The notes below the pieces were generated by a model. The model saw nothing but the letters and a program-made list of their open reading frames with translations. It did not search any database and was not told the DNA's origin. Shown here one piece after another: positions 8,836 through 17,870 of a stretch of DNA of 64,000 nucleotides. The first letter of the stretch is position 1. Every line of letters starts with the position of its first letter. This stretch comes from UBA6522 sp965262365 (lineage in GTDB: Bacteria; Pseudomonadota; Gammaproteobacteria; Steroidobacterales; Rariloculaceae), in assembly GCA_965262365.1 (NCBI GenBank), contig OZ253541.1:3100001-3164000 (forward strand), written 5' to 3'. The position numbers were made by a program, and so were the translations under genes.

Positions 8836-9656
8836 TGGCCACCGCCCCGCCGCTGTCAAGCACCCCGGGGACCGCTGCGGCCAACCTGTGGCGCGTGAAC
8901 CTGGTCGGGCTCGCTACCATCGTCCGCAAGGAAGTGCATCGCATTGCGCGCATCTGGATCCAGACCATCGTGCCGCCCGCGATCACCATGACGTTGTACT
9001 TCATAATTTTCGGCAGCCTGATCGGTCAGCGTATCGGCGAGATGGGCGGCGTACCCTACACGACGTTTATCGCGCCGGGATTGATCATGATGTCGGTCAT
9101 TACCAACTCCTTCGGCAACGTGGTGTCCTCTTTCTTCTCCGGCAAGTTGCAGCTTCATCTGGAGGAGATGCTGGTTTCGCCGCTGTCCTTTACCACGATC
9201 ATCGCCGGATACGTGATCGGCGGCGTGGTGCGCGGACTTGCGGTGGCAGCCCTGGTGACCGTGGTGGCATCGTTCTTTACCGATCTCAGCGTCGCACGTC
9301 CGCTGGTCACCGTTTCGGTCGTCATCCTGACCGCCATGGTGTTTTCCCTGGCAGGTCTGCTGAACGCGATCTTCGCGACAAACTTCGACGACATCTCCAT
9401 CATTCCCACATTCTTCCTGACGCCGTTGACCTATCTCGGGGGCGTATTCTTTTCGATTTCACTGTTGTCGCCGTTCTGGCAGAACGTCTCGCTCGCCAAT
9501 CCGATTCTGTACATGGTGAACGCGTTCCGTTACGGCATGCTGGGATCCTCGGATATCCCCATCGGTACGGCCTACTTCATTATAATGATCGCTCTTGTAG
9601 CGCTGTTTCTGACCGTGCTCACGCTGCTGAGGCGGGGCACGGGAATTCGTACCTGA
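8835..9656 (+). CDS. yadH: ABC-2 type transporter permease (YadH-like)
   Basis: 273-residue inner-membrane protein with about six hydrophobic segments, an N-terminal amphipathic region with TIVRKEVHRI, and PLTYLGGVFFSI near the C-terminal third, a hallmark of the ABC-2 (YadH/NodJ) permeases. I use ATG 8835; a TTG one codon earlier is also possible. Partner of the ATPase directly upstream; export substrate unknown. Confidence 0.92.
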   Translation: MATAPPLSSTPGTAAANLWRVNLVGLATIVRKEVHRIARIWIQTIVPPAITMTLYFIIFGSLIGQRIGEMGGVPYTTFIAPGLIMMSVITNSFGNVVSSFFSGKLQLHLEEMLVSPLSFTTIIAGYVIGGVVRGLAVAALVTVVASFFTDLSVARPLVTVSVVILTAMVFSLAGLLNAIFATNFDDISIIPTFFLTPLTYLGGVFFSISLLSPFWQNVSLANPILYMVNAFRYGMLGSSDIPIGTAYFIIMIALVALFLTVLTLLRRGTGIRT

Positions 9657-9696
9657 GACGGCCACGGGAACACACTCGGCACCATCGAGGGGGGCA

Positions 9697-10998
9697 ATGT
9701 ACAAATCGAATGATATGACCATGGCGACACGAGGCTTTTGCAACCGGTTGCTGGCCGTCGGCGCCGTTGCCGCGGCCGTCCTTGGCAGCCCGGCTGTCAT
9801 CGGGCAACAGAATGGCGAGGGCGTGCCCGGCGCGGGGTTCGCCGCCATCCCGGGACAGAAGGGCGGACAGGACATGTTCGGGCCCTACGAGGTCGTACCG
9901 AACTGGCCGAAGCCCATGGAGGAGAGCCTCCCGGGGCACGAGGGCTGGACTTGGTCGGTCACCATGGACCTCTTCGCCGAAAGCCCGGACCGGATATTTC
10001 TCGTGCAGAAGGGCGAACTGCCTATCCTGCAGCGGCCGCGCGAATCGGTCTGGCTGCCGGAACTCGGACCGGGGTTCCATTACCCCAATAACCGTCTGCC
10101 GTTGCGCCAGGCCGGCGCCGGCATCCCCAACGGCGATCGACTGGAAGAGCCCGGCAACGGCCGGCCGGGTATCGACTGGCGTTGGGAGCACTGCGTGCTG
10201 GTGGTTGACCGCGAAGGCTACATCGTCGAGGAATGGAGCCAGTGGGACCACCTCTGGTATCGGCCCCATGACGTGGAGATCAGCCCCTACGATCCCGAGA
10301 AACATGTCTGGATCGTGGACGCGGACGGCCATTTCGTCACCAAGTTCACCAACGACGGCTCCGAAATGGTGCTGATGCTGGGCGAGCCGGGCGTTCCGGG
10401 CGACGGCGACGAGCACTTCCGCCGCCCGACGTTTCTCGTGTTCATGGACGAAAACACCATGTACCTGGCGGACGGTTACGACAGCACCCGGGTCATCAAG
10501 TACGACATGGACGGCAACATACTCGCCCAGTGGGGCGAGCGGGGAACCGCACCCAACGAGACGCGCCCCGGGTACTGGAACAACGTGCACGGCATCGCGG
10601 TCGACCCCTCGACCCGGCGGGTGTTCGTCAACGATCGCGCCAACAGCCGTGTCCAGGTGTTCGACGAGGACGGCAATTACCTGGATGAATGGAAATTCGG
10701 GCCGCGCCCGCCCATGGACATCCACAGCTTCATCGTCACTAGCGACAGCAAGCTGTGGGCAGCCGACCAGGGCACCCACAAGATCCTGGGCTACGACCTG
10801 GAAGGTCATTTCCTCTACTCCTGGGGTAGCTGGGGCGAATATCCCGGGGGCATGTGGGGCGTGCACGGCCTGTCCACGGACAACGAGGGCAACTTCTACA
10901 CGGCCTCGGTGAACAACGGCCGAATCCAGAAATTCCGGCCGCGGCCGGGAGCCAACCCGGAGTTTCTCGTCGGGGCGCCCTGGCCGGGAGTTTGGTAA
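9697..10998 (+). CDS. Secreted NHL-repeat six-bladed beta-propeller protein
   Basis: 433 residues with an N-terminal signal peptide (hydrophobic LLAVGAVAAAVLGSPAV). The body carries NHL/PAL-type blades: HDVEISPYDPEKHVWIVD, DENTMYLADGYDSTRVIKYD, HGIAVDPSTRRVFVNDRANS, and HGLSTDNEGNFYTASVNN. The architecture resembles the lyase half of peptidyl-alpha-hydroxyglycine amidating enzymes and many environmental propellers of unknown role. Start supported by GAGGGGGG just before ATG. The following gene, also secreted, may work with it. Confidence 0.8.
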   Translation: MYKSNDMTMATRGFCNRLLAVGAVAAAVLGSPAVIGQQNGEGVPGAGFAAIPGQKGGQDMFGPYEVVPNWPKPMEESLPGHEGWTWSVTMDLFAESPDRIFLVQKGELPILQRPRESVWLPELGPGFHYPNNRLPLRQAGAGIPNGDRLEEPGNGRPGIDWRWEHCVLVVDREGYIVEEWSQWDHLWYRPHDVEISPYDPEKHVWIVDADGHFVTKFTNDGSEMVLMLGEPGVPGDGDEHFRRPTFLVFMDENTMYLADGYDSTRVIKYDMDGNILAQWGERGTAPNETRPGYWNNVHGIAVDPSTRRVFVNDRANSRVQVFDEDGNYLDEWKFGPRPPMDIHSFIVTSDSKLWAADQGTHKILGYDLEGHFLYSWGSWGEYPGGMWGVHGLSTDNEGNFYTASVNNGRIQKFRPRPGANPEFLVGAPWPGVW

Positions 10999-11070
10999 AT
11001 CCCGCGCACACGCGTTGACCGGAATCGCACCGACGACCCTTTTCGCGAAGACCACTGAGGAAAGCGACAA

Positions 11071-12027
11071 TTGAATGCAAGGCTACCCAGACTCACACTC
11101 ACCCTGACCTGCGCCGCGCTCACGATATCGAATGGCTGGGCGCAGAACCGCGTGTATCGGCCGGAAACACGCTCCATCGAGCAGATCTCCGAACACGTCT
11201 ACCGTTGGGGGTCGGACAACCAGTTCGGCGTCTATGTCCTCACGGACGAAGGCATCATCGTTGTCGACGGCCACTACTGCGACTCCGGTACCGTGGAATG
11301 GCTGAAGGAGCAGCTTGATGAGCGCTACGACGTGCCCGTGCGATACGTCATCCTGAGTCACGATCACCAGTCCCACATCTGCAATACCGGCATCTTCGCC
11401 GACACGGCGATGGGCGTCGGCCACGCAAACATCGTTCCGCACATCGTCGGCGAGAACCGGGATTCCATCTTTCCCGGCATTACCTTCGAAGACGAACTGG
11501 ACCTGACACTCGGCGGCGTGCACGTGAGACTGCTCTATTTCGGACCGACCCACAGCGACAATCTCATCCAGGTTCATATCCCGAAAGAAAACGTGCTGAT
11601 CGCCGTGGACTCGGCAAAGGGCAGGTCGCTGTTCCCCGACTTTCGGGACATGGAGGTCAACAACCAGCTCAGGGTCATGCGCCTGCTGGCCAACCTGGAA
11701 GGCGCCGAAATCGTGTTGCCCGGCCACGGACCGGCCACGACCCAGGATGCCTTCATCGATCACCACGACTTCCTCCTGGCGCTGAAGGAAATCGTTCTCG
11801 GCCACATGCGCGATGGGCAAACCCTGCAGGAAATCAAAACGCTGGCGGGCGCCGCGATGAGGGAGGATTTCGGCGACTACGAGCAGATGGATTCGAACCT
11901 GGAGGCGAACATCGTGACCATGTGGGACTACCTGTATCGATATCGCGAGCCCAATCTCCTTATCCTGCCCGATGAAGCCATCGCGTGCACTGAAGACTCC
12001 AGGCAGTGCCGCACGAGCATGCCGTAG
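11071..12027 (+). CDS. Secreted metallo-beta-lactamase-fold hydrolase, atypical metal motif
   Basis: 318 residues, signal peptide followed by the MBL fold: GIIVVDGHY, the metal loop SHDHQSH (96-102), FGPTHSDN and LPGHGP. The canonical HxHxDH is HxHxSH here, so the Asp that binds the second zinc is a serine (Ser101); all other metal ligands look present. The C-terminus ends in a short cysteine-containing tail. The start is taken as TTG 11071 because it gives a complete signal peptide. Likely secreted or periplasmic; substrate unknown. Confidence 0.8.
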   Translation: MNARLPRLTLTLTCAALTISNGWAQNRVYRPETRSIEQISEHVYRWGSDNQFGVYVLTDEGIIVVDGHYCDSGTVEWLKEQLDERYDVPVRYVILSHDHQSHICNTGIFADTAMGVGHANIVPHIVGENRDSIFPGITFEDELDLTLGGVHVRLLYFGPTHSDNLIQVHIPKENVLIAVDSAKGRSLFPDFRDMEVNNQLRVMRLLANLEGAEIVLPGHGPATTQDAFIDHHDFLLALKEIVLGHMRDGQTLQEIKTLAGAAMREDFGDYEQMDSNLEANIVTMWDYLYRYREPNLLILPDEAIACTEDSRQCRTSMP

Positions 12028-12036
12028 CACGAAGGC

Positions 12037-12789
12037 CTAGCCTGACCAGGCACCATAGAGCAGCCGTGAGGCGGTCACAAACAGCACCACCCGGATGATG
12101 ACGCTGAAGAGTTCCGGGCGGATGAACTGCCGCAGCCAGTTCCCAACCTGCACGAACAGCATGGCCGGCACGACGGCAAGCGCGCTCTGGCCGAACTGCA
12201 GCGGCGTATAGGCCTGTAACGATCCAAGGATGACCAGGTGCGTGAGGGAGAGCGACATGAAAACCGCCGAGAAAATGAATACGTAGGTTCGCGGGTTGGC
12301 GCCGAGCGCGTCGACGTAGGGCACAATCACCGGCGTGCAGATTCCAGTCGCACCCTGCAACGTGCCTGAAGCAAATCCCACCGGAAGCGCGAGGCGGGTT
12401 CGGGCTTTCCCGGCAAGCGACAGTTGAGGGTGCACGAACCGCAGTACCAGGTACGCAAGCACCCACACCGAGAGGACCGTCGCCAGAAACCGTTCGCTGG
12501 CGAGATAAAGGACGGTGGCTCCCAGGGCGACCCCGGGCACGCCGGCAACGGCAATGCGCGGCAGCTCGGGAACCTCCCGGTAGCAGTCCCGCAGGCGCCA
12601 GGTCAGCCAGATGTTGGTGATCAGCGTCGGCAATACCATGATCATTACCGCCTGCTCGACGCCCAGGAACGTCGCCATGATGGGCACCGCGATTGCCGGC
12701 AGTCCGAGTCCGGCGACCCCCTTCGTCAGGCCGCCGGCCGCCAGCGCTAGAACGATGACCGCCCAGGCCTGCCATGCCAGGTCGGTCAC
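12037..12789 (-). CDS. TauE/SafE family membrane exporter
   Basis: 250-residue polytopic membrane protein of the TauE/SafE (sulfite or organosulfonate export) family. N-terminal AGGLTKGVAGLGLPAIAVP and the mid-protein GFASGTLQGATGI are the two family glycine-rich repeats. About eight hydrophobic stretches. It begins with GTG at 12789. Convergent with the MBL gene, divergent from the TRAP operon. Substrate cannot be told from sequence. Confidence 0.85.
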   Translation of the reverse strand: MTDLAWQAWAVIVLALAAGGLTKGVAGLGLPAIAVPIMATFLGVEQAVMIMVLPTLITNIWLTWRLRDCYREVPELPRIAVAGVPGVALGATVLYLASERFLATVLSVWVLAYLVLRFVHPQLSLAGKARTRLALPVGFASGTLQGATGICTPVIVPYVDALGANPRTYVFIFSAVFMSLSLTHLVILGSLQAYTPLQFGQSALAVVPAMLFVQVGNWLRQFIRPELFSVIIRVVLFVTASRLLYGAWSG

Positions 12790-12975
12790 GGCGCATGCTC
12801 GCGGCGGCGGGTCGTTGGATTCTCGGCGTGCAGCGCCCGGATGCGCTGGTCATTGATTCGTATCCTTCCGTACAATGTGGCTTCCTTGACCGGTCTATGA
12901 GACTCTGGGAAGATTCTATGCAAATGTTTGCAGCCGTGCGAGGCCCTTGCCCGGCGGACAAGAGAGGTGGAGAAG

Positions 12976-14010
12976 ATGCGTAGTCTAGGCAATATGTGCA
13001 ATGGATTCCGACTGGTTGCACTGCTCACCGTCACGGCGGCCCTGAGCGCCTGTGGAACCGATTCGGGCACCGATGGCGGACAGGCTGCATCCAGCGAACC
13101 GTACACCATCAAGTTCCCCCACGTCACCGCACCCGGCACGCCCAAGGGGCTGACCGCGCAACGGTTCAAGGAAGTCGCCGAGGAGCGCTTCCCCGGCCGC
13201 GTGGTGGTGGAAGTTTATCCGTCCAGCCAACTCATGAACGACGACGATTCCCTGGAGGCGCTCGCCTTCGGCGAAATTCAGATGATCGCCGTCTCGCTCT
13301 CCAAGTTCGACCGTCTCACCAAGGCATTTCAGATCTTCGACCTGCCCTTCCTGTTTCCCGACCTGACCGCCGTGGAGCGATTTCAGGCGAGCGCGGACGG
13401 ACAGGACTTGCTCGACGTCATCACCGACAAGGGCTATCAGGGGCTGGCTTTCTGGCACAACGGCATGAAGCATTTCACCGGGCCGCGACCCATGCGGACG
13501 CCGGAGGCCGCCAGTGGGCTCAAGTTCCGCATCATGGAATCCGACGTGCTCCAGGCGCAGGTCCAGGCCATTGGCGCCAATCCGCAGAAGATGGCGTTGG
13601 GCGAGGTCTACCAGGCACTGCAGACCGGCGCCATCGACGCTCAGGAGAATACCTGGTCGAACATCTACTCCTCGAAGTTCTACGAGGTCCAGCCCTACGT
13701 GATGGAAACGAATCACGGCTACGTGGGCTACCTGGTGGCGGTGAACCCGGCTTTCTGGAACTCCCTGCCGGATGATATTCGCACGGGCCTGGAGGAGATC
13801 GTTGCCGAAGTCTCCGCCTGGGGTAATGCCCAGGCAGCCGCCATCAATCAGGATGCCCGCGGGCTGGTCGCCGCCTCCGACCGAAGCGAGATCGTCAGCC
13901 TGACGGCTGCGGAAATGGAATCGTGGCGGGAGGCCATGGCGCCGGTTTGGGACCAGTTTGAAGAAGATATCGGCACAGAGCGCATAGCAGCGGCCGCATC
14001 GGCCGAGTAA
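12976..14010 (+). CDS. dctP: TRAP transporter solute-binding lipoprotein (DctP family)
   Basis: 344-residue periplasmic solute-binding protein of TRAP transporters. The N-terminal lipobox LSAC predicts lipidation at Cys26. Family segments include FPHVTAPGTPKG near the mature N-terminus, PSSQL, QIFDLPFLFPD and YQALQTGAIDAQEN. A ribosome site (AGGTGGAG) precedes ATG 12976; the frame extends upstream without similarity. First gene of a complete dctPQM operon. Such proteins bind carboxylates or related anions; the ligand is unknown. Confidence 0.92.
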   Translation: MRSLGNMCNGFRLVALLTVTAALSACGTDSGTDGGQAASSEPYTIKFPHVTAPGTPKGLTAQRFKEVAEERFPGRVVVEVYPSSQLMNDDDSLEALAFGEIQMIAVSLSKFDRLTKAFQIFDLPFLFPDLTAVERFQASADGQDLLDVITDKGYQGLAFWHNGMKHFTGPRPMRTPEAASGLKFRIMESDVLQAQVQAIGANPQKMALGEVYQALQTGAIDAQENTWSNIYSSKFYEVQPYVMETNHGYVGYLVAVNPAFWNSLPDDIRTGLEEIVAEVSAWGNAQAAAINQDARGLVAASDRSEIVSLTAAEMESWREAMAPVWDQFEEDIGTERIAAAASAE

Positions 14011-14042
14011 GCGCCGCGGCCAAAGCAGCGGATTGCCGGGAC

Positions 14043-14576
14043 ATGCGGGTCAGCATCCGCAGCGCTATCGATCACCTGGAAGAAGGCTTCATGGCGCTGG
14101 CGCTGGCGTTCATGACGCTGCTGACCTTTATCCAGGTGGTACTGCGCGAGTTCGGGACGGGCTGGGTCTGGTCGCTCGAGGCCACCACCTATACGTTTGC
14201 CTGGATGGTGCTCGTGGGCATGTCCTACGGTGTTCGCACCAGGAGCCATATTGCCGTCGACCTGGCGGTGCGCAAATTTCCGCCCGGTGCGCGGCGCATG
14301 ATCACCCTGACGGCTGTGGCGCTGTGCCTGGTCTATTGCGGTTTCATGTTCTACGGCGGCAGCATTTTCGTCGACCGCCTGCTGATTCTGGGCAACGACG
14401 CCCGCGACATCCCGCTGCCGCGCTGGTTGCTCACCGGCATCATGCCCGTCGGATTCGCGCTGCTCGCCTACCGGTTTATCCAGGTCGGCTGGGCGATTTT
14501 CAAGGGGTCTGAAGAGGGCCTGACCGCCCATCACGGCTCATCGGAATCCGTGCTCCAGGACGAAACAACGTCATGA
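14043..14576 (+). CDS. dctQ: TRAP transporter small permease (DctQ)
   Basis: 177-residue membrane protein with four hydrophobic helices and the DctQ signature around EATTYTFAWMVLVGMSYGVR and SHIAVDL. Its stop overlaps the dctM start as ATGA, so the two membrane subunits are translationally coupled. It lies 32 bases after dctP. Confidence 0.9.
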   Translation: MRVSIRSAIDHLEEGFMALALAFMTLLTFIQVVLREFGTGWVWSLEATTYTFAWMVLVGMSYGVRTRSHIAVDLAVRKFPPGARRMITLTAVALCLVYCGFMFYGGSIFVDRLLILGNDARDIPLPRWLLTGIMPVGFALLAYRFIQVGWAIFKGSEEGLTAHHGSSESVLQDETTS

Positions 14577-15856
14577 GCGCGCTGTTTCTGCTGGCGGTGC
14601 TGTTCGTCTGCCTGGCGTTGGGGATCCCGGTCGCGATTTGCCTCGGACTCGCCAGCATTTCCACGATCCTGCTGTTCGCCGACCAGAGCATGCTGTCGCT
14701 GGCGCAGCGGTTCTTCCACACCATGCAGGTCTACCCGCTGCTGGCAGTGCCGTTCTTCATACTGGCGGCCACCTTCATGACCACGGGCGGCGTGGCCAAG
14801 CGCATGATCGATTTCGCCAACGCCCTGGTGGGACACTTCCGCGGCGGACTGGCCATGGCCGCGGTGCTGGCCTGCGCCTTTTTCTCCGCGGTGTCGGGGT
14901 CGTCGCCGGCGACCGTGGTCGCGGTCGGCAGCGTGATGATCGGTGGCATGATCGCTTCCGGCTATTCCCGCCGCTTCGCCTCCGGAGTCATCTGCAACGC
15001 GGGCACCCTTGGAATCCTGATCCCGCCTTCCCTGGTCATGGTCATCTACGGCGCCGTGACCGAAACCTCGATCGGCAACCTGTTCATCGCCGGGATGCTG
15101 CCCGGCCTCATCCTGACGCTGGCGATGATAGCCGCCGTGGCGGTCATCGCGAAGCGGCAGAACCTGCCGCGTCAGCCGAGCGTCGGCTTCAGGGGCGCTC
15201 TCGCAGCGGGCCGCCGAGCATTCTGGGGCCTTGTTCTTCTGGTAATCATTCTCGGAGGAATCTACACCGGGATCTTCACCCCAACCGAAGCTGCGGCCGT
15301 GTCGGCCGTGTACGCGTTCGTGGTGGCGGTGTTCATCTACAAGGACATCAAGATCGGGAAGGTACCGGGAGTCCTTACCGAGGCGGCCAAGACCACGGCC
15401 ATGCTGATGTTCATCATCGCCAACGCTTACCTGTTCGCGTTTGTCCTGACGACGGAACAGATTCCCCAGGCGGCGTCGGAGTGGATCGTGGGATTGGGCT
15501 TGCCGGCGTGGGGATTCCTGATCGTGGTCAACATTCTCCTGTTGCTCTTCGGCAACTTCATGGAACCCACCTCCGTGGTGCTCATACTGACGCCGATCAT
15601 CTTTCCCATCGCCACCCAGATGGGCATCGATCCCATCCATCTGGGCATCATGATCGTACTGAACATGGAGATCGGACTGGTGACACCACCGGTGGGGCTG
15701 AACCTCTTCGTCACCTCGAGCGTGGCGAAAATGTCCATGGAAGAGGTCATCAGCGCGGCCCTGCCATGGCTGATGGTGCTGCTCAGCGTGCTGATCATCG
15801 TCACCTACATACCGGGGGTGTCGTTGATCGTGCCGAGGTTGCTTGGGGTGTTATAG
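14573..15856 (+). CDS. dctM: TRAP transporter large permease (DctM)
   Basis: 427-residue, roughly twelve-helix permease of the DctM family, sodium-coupled in known members. Visible marks are SAVSGSSPATVVAVG (about 102-116), GTLGILIPPSLVMV, and the C-terminal LVTPPVGLNLFV. Length is normal. It completes the TRAP operon with dctP and dctQ. No regulator is adjacent. Confidence 0.93.
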   Translation: MSALFLLAVLFVCLALGIPVAICLGLASISTILLFADQSMLSLAQRFFHTMQVYPLLAVPFFILAATFMTTGGVAKRMIDFANALVGHFRGGLAMAAVLACAFFSAVSGSSPATVVAVGSVMIGGMIASGYSRRFASGVICNAGTLGILIPPSLVMVIYGAVTETSIGNLFIAGMLPGLILTLAMIAAVAVIAKRQNLPRQPSVGFRGALAAGRRAFWGLVLLVIILGGIYTGIFTPTEAAAVSAVYAFVVAVFIYKDIKIGKVPGVLTEAAKTTAMLMFIIANAYLFAFVLTTEQIPQAASEWIVGLGLPAWGFLIVVNILLLLFGNFMEPTSVVLILTPIIFPIATQMGIDPIHLGIMIVLNMEIGLVTPPVGLNLFVTSSVAKMSMEEVISAALPWLMVLLSVLIIVTYIPGVSLIVPRLLGVL

Positions 15857-15901
15857 ACGGCGAATCGACTTCCCCCTCGACGGGAACGGCGCCGGAAATG
15901 G

Positions 15902-16996
15902 TCACCCATCGTTCCAACGATATCGGGCTTTCAGCTTGTTCAGGTAATTTCTCGGAAGAAACCCGTCATGCTGCATCCTCCCAACGACAATTCCGGGCGC
16001 CACACCTATTTTTTCGGCGAATGCGGTCACCTGTCTAGCGCTATGCGCGACAAATGGCAGTGCAGCGGCGTCCTTGGGATTTATCAAGAAGTCGCGGGCA
16101 AATCCATCGGCTTCATCCTCGTTCTCTCCGTCCAGTCCGCCTACCAACTCCAGAAACAACATTTTCTTCCCATGCAACAGGATGTGGCCTGCCTCGTGAA
16201 AGAAAGCAAACCATAGGTGATCATTTGACTTGTAGCGCAGGCTGAGCATGAGAAGGGCTTTGTCCTTTGTGAGCCATTTCGTAGCACCAGTTACAGGGCA
16301 GCCCGAGGGCGCGGGCTCGAAAACCACTGCAACCCCAACTCGTGCACAAGCCTCCACAAGGTTTGGAACGAATATGTCCGGATCGGTTTCGTTCGTGAGG
16401 CTTCTCAGATCGTGGAGTTCAGCCTTGAACAAGTTCTTGTCGAACGGTTCGCATTCGCGCTCCGTGGCCACTCTTTCGCCCTGGCGAAGCCATGCTGCAA
16501 CTGCAGCGACCTTCTTTTCGTACGCGGGCGACGACTTGTAGGCGGCCAGCGCTAGCGGTTCCGCATACCTTTTGCGCCAGGCAGCGACAGATGTTACGCC
16601 AAAAAACGATAAACACTCGGATACCTGCCTCGCTTTGTCAGTATCCCTTGGAACCCATCGGCACTTGATCATGTGAGATAGCGGGATCTCGCGCAGCCAT
16701 CCTGATTGAGCGCGCAGCGACTCATGTTCCTCATCTCGGGCAACGGCTTCACGATACCTCGCTTCTCTCGAGAGCCAGAAACCTACCGTCCCGCCTAGCA
16801 CTCTTTCGAGCCGAAAGGCAGTATCTTCCGTTATTGGTGCTTTTCCATTTATGAGCAGGCTAACGTGTTTTGACGTATAGCCGGCTCGCTCCGCAAACTC
16901 GGTTTGCGGCCAACCGCGTTCCTCAAGTAGATCCAGGATAGTTTCCCCAGGTGGAGACACCCACTTCGGTGCAAACTGAGCAGCAGCTTTAGTCAT
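15902..16996 (-). CDS. higA: HigA-family antitoxin: HTH fused to ImmA/IrrE peptidase domain
   Basis: 364 residues. An N-terminal XRE helix-turn-helix of HigA type (WPQTEFAERAGYTSKHVSLL, about 29-48) is followed by a linker and a C-terminal ImmA/IrrE metallopeptidase domain with HEAGH (267-271) and a downstream DEADGFARDF. Most HigA antitoxins are about 100 residues, so this is the long peptidase-bearing class. ATG 16996 overlaps the toxin gene by 8 bases. It likely represses its operon through sites at 17342-17410. Confidence 0.88.
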   Translation of the reverse strand: MTKAAAQFAPKWVSPPGETILDLLEERGWPQTEFAERAGYTSKHVSLLINGKAPITEDTAFRLERVLGGTVGFWLSREARYREAVARDEEHESLRAQSGWLREIPLSHMIKCRWVPRDTDKARQVSECLSFFGVTSVAAWRKRYAEPLALAAYKSSPAYEKKVAAVAAWLRQGERVATERECEPFDKNLFKAELHDLRSLTNETDPDIFVPNLVEACARVGVAVVFEPAPSGCPVTGATKWLTKDKALLMLSLRYKSNDHLWFAFFHEAGHILLHGKKMLFLELVGGLDGENEDEADGFARDFLINPKDAAALPFVAHSARQVTAFAEKIGVAPGIVVGRMQHDGFLPRNYLNKLKARYRWNDG

Positions 16997-17318
16997 GATA
17001 GTCTCCAATGAATACAACCCGAATCGAAGCGACTTGCTTCCAATCCGTCGCGCCTTCGTCCGTGGTAGGAACAGGATCGTCGTTCGACTCAAACACGAGT
17101 CTATGGCCGCCTGAAAGGCGAACCGCAAATTCACCTGCGCGAGACCCCGTGAGTGGATGCGGCTGACCCGCCGGGATATCTCCTAACCGAGATGCCGCCA
17201 CTATGTCGGCGAGCCGAGATTTGAGTTTTCTGGCCGAAGCCTGTCCCAACCGCCGACTGGCCTCCCGAGGGTCTTCACAGATTTTCTGGAGACGCCGGCT
17301 CGCAAAGGCAACTTCCAT
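16989..17318 (-). CDS. higB: HigB-like RelE-superfamily toxin
   Basis: 109 residues resembling HigB mRNA interferases: MEVAFASRRLQKICEDP, RKLKSRLADIVAA, LTGSRAGEFAVRLSGGHRLVFE and a C-terminal IRVVFIGDYHD. The toxin-first order and the 8-base overlap with a HigA gene fit the higBA arrangement. Start ATG 17318 chosen because the family similarity begins there. In known cases the toxin cleaves ribosome-bound mRNA. Confidence 0.85.
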   Translation of the reverse strand: MEVAFASRRLQKICEDPREASRRLGQASARKLKSRLADIVAASRLGDIPAGQPHPLTGSRAGEFAVRLSGGHRLVFESNDDPVPTTDEGATDWKQVASIRVVFIGDYHD

Positions 17319-17341
17319 GCCGGATCTCCGCCAACTTATCA

Positions 17342-17410
17342 ATTACCATATAAGTAATGTACTTCTACTTCTTAGGTTACTATTATATTTACCCAACTGG
17401 TAAAATACAA
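17342..17410 (-). promoter_or_regulatory. higBA promoter with two inverted-repeat operators
   Basis: On the minus strand TTGTAT (17410-17405), a 17-base spacer and a perfect TATAAT (17387-17382). The spacer is itself an inverted repeat, TTTACC (17388-17393) and GGTAAA (17399-17404). A second repeat, ATTAC (17342-17346) and GTAAT (17354-17358), lies downstream of the -10. A repressor bound between -35 and -10 would occlude polymerase, consistent with autoregulation by the HigA-like HTH. Confidence 0.7.
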
Positions 17411-17450
17411 TGAAAATGGATTGGAGCCCGCTGTTGCGATGCGAAGAAGG

Positions 17451-17843
17451 CTAAACCGCCGTAAAGCTGCGGGTCGAGTGATTCAGGCGCAGCGTCAGGG
17501 TCCCCTCGTTGATCAGCCAGGGGCGTACCTCGAAGGTGCGCGCGCCGCTGGCGTGCATGGGATCTTCGGCGGCAATGGCTCTGGCCACCTCCAGGCTTTC
17601 GGCGCGTATGACTACCATGCCTTCGCCGCGCCATTGCTGTTCGTCGTCGGTCCAGAACGGCCCCGCAGCAAAGAGGATGCCGCTTTTTTCCATGGAAATC
17701 TGGTAGTCCAGATGCTTCTCCAGCATTTCCATGACCGGCTTCATACCGTTTGCAGGTCTCGTAAACACTGCGTACAACTGCAACTGAAGCATTCCCTCGC
17801 AGGCGGCCCGCACGTCGTCCGCCATGACCCTGGGTTCGTCCAT
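17451..17843 (-). CDS. YCII-related domain protein
   Basis: 130-residue protein with the YCII alpha/beta barrel pattern: LYAVFTRPANGM, LDYQISMEKSGILFAAGPFW, GEGMVVIRAESLEVARAIAAEDP. The family is suspected to have enzymatic roles with a conserved His/Asp pair. I choose ATG 17843 because GGAGG lies 8 bases upstream; an ATG two codons earlier abuts that site. It follows the ferredoxin gene closely and is probably co-transcribed. Confidence 0.8.
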   Translation of the reverse strand: MDEPRVMADDVRAACEGMLQLQLYAVFTRPANGMKPVMEMLEKHLDYQISMEKSGILFAAGPFWTDDEQQWRGEGMVVIRAESLEVARAIAAEDPMHASGARTFEVRPWLINEGTLTLRLNHSTRSFTAV

Positions 17844-17870
17844 TGACATTTCCTCCGCCTGAACTCGCAA

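Noticed and set aside
12887..12894. GACCGGTC palindrome upstream of the TRAP operon as an operator.
   Set aside because: Only 8 bp and common by chance in GC-rich DNA; no regulator gene nearby.
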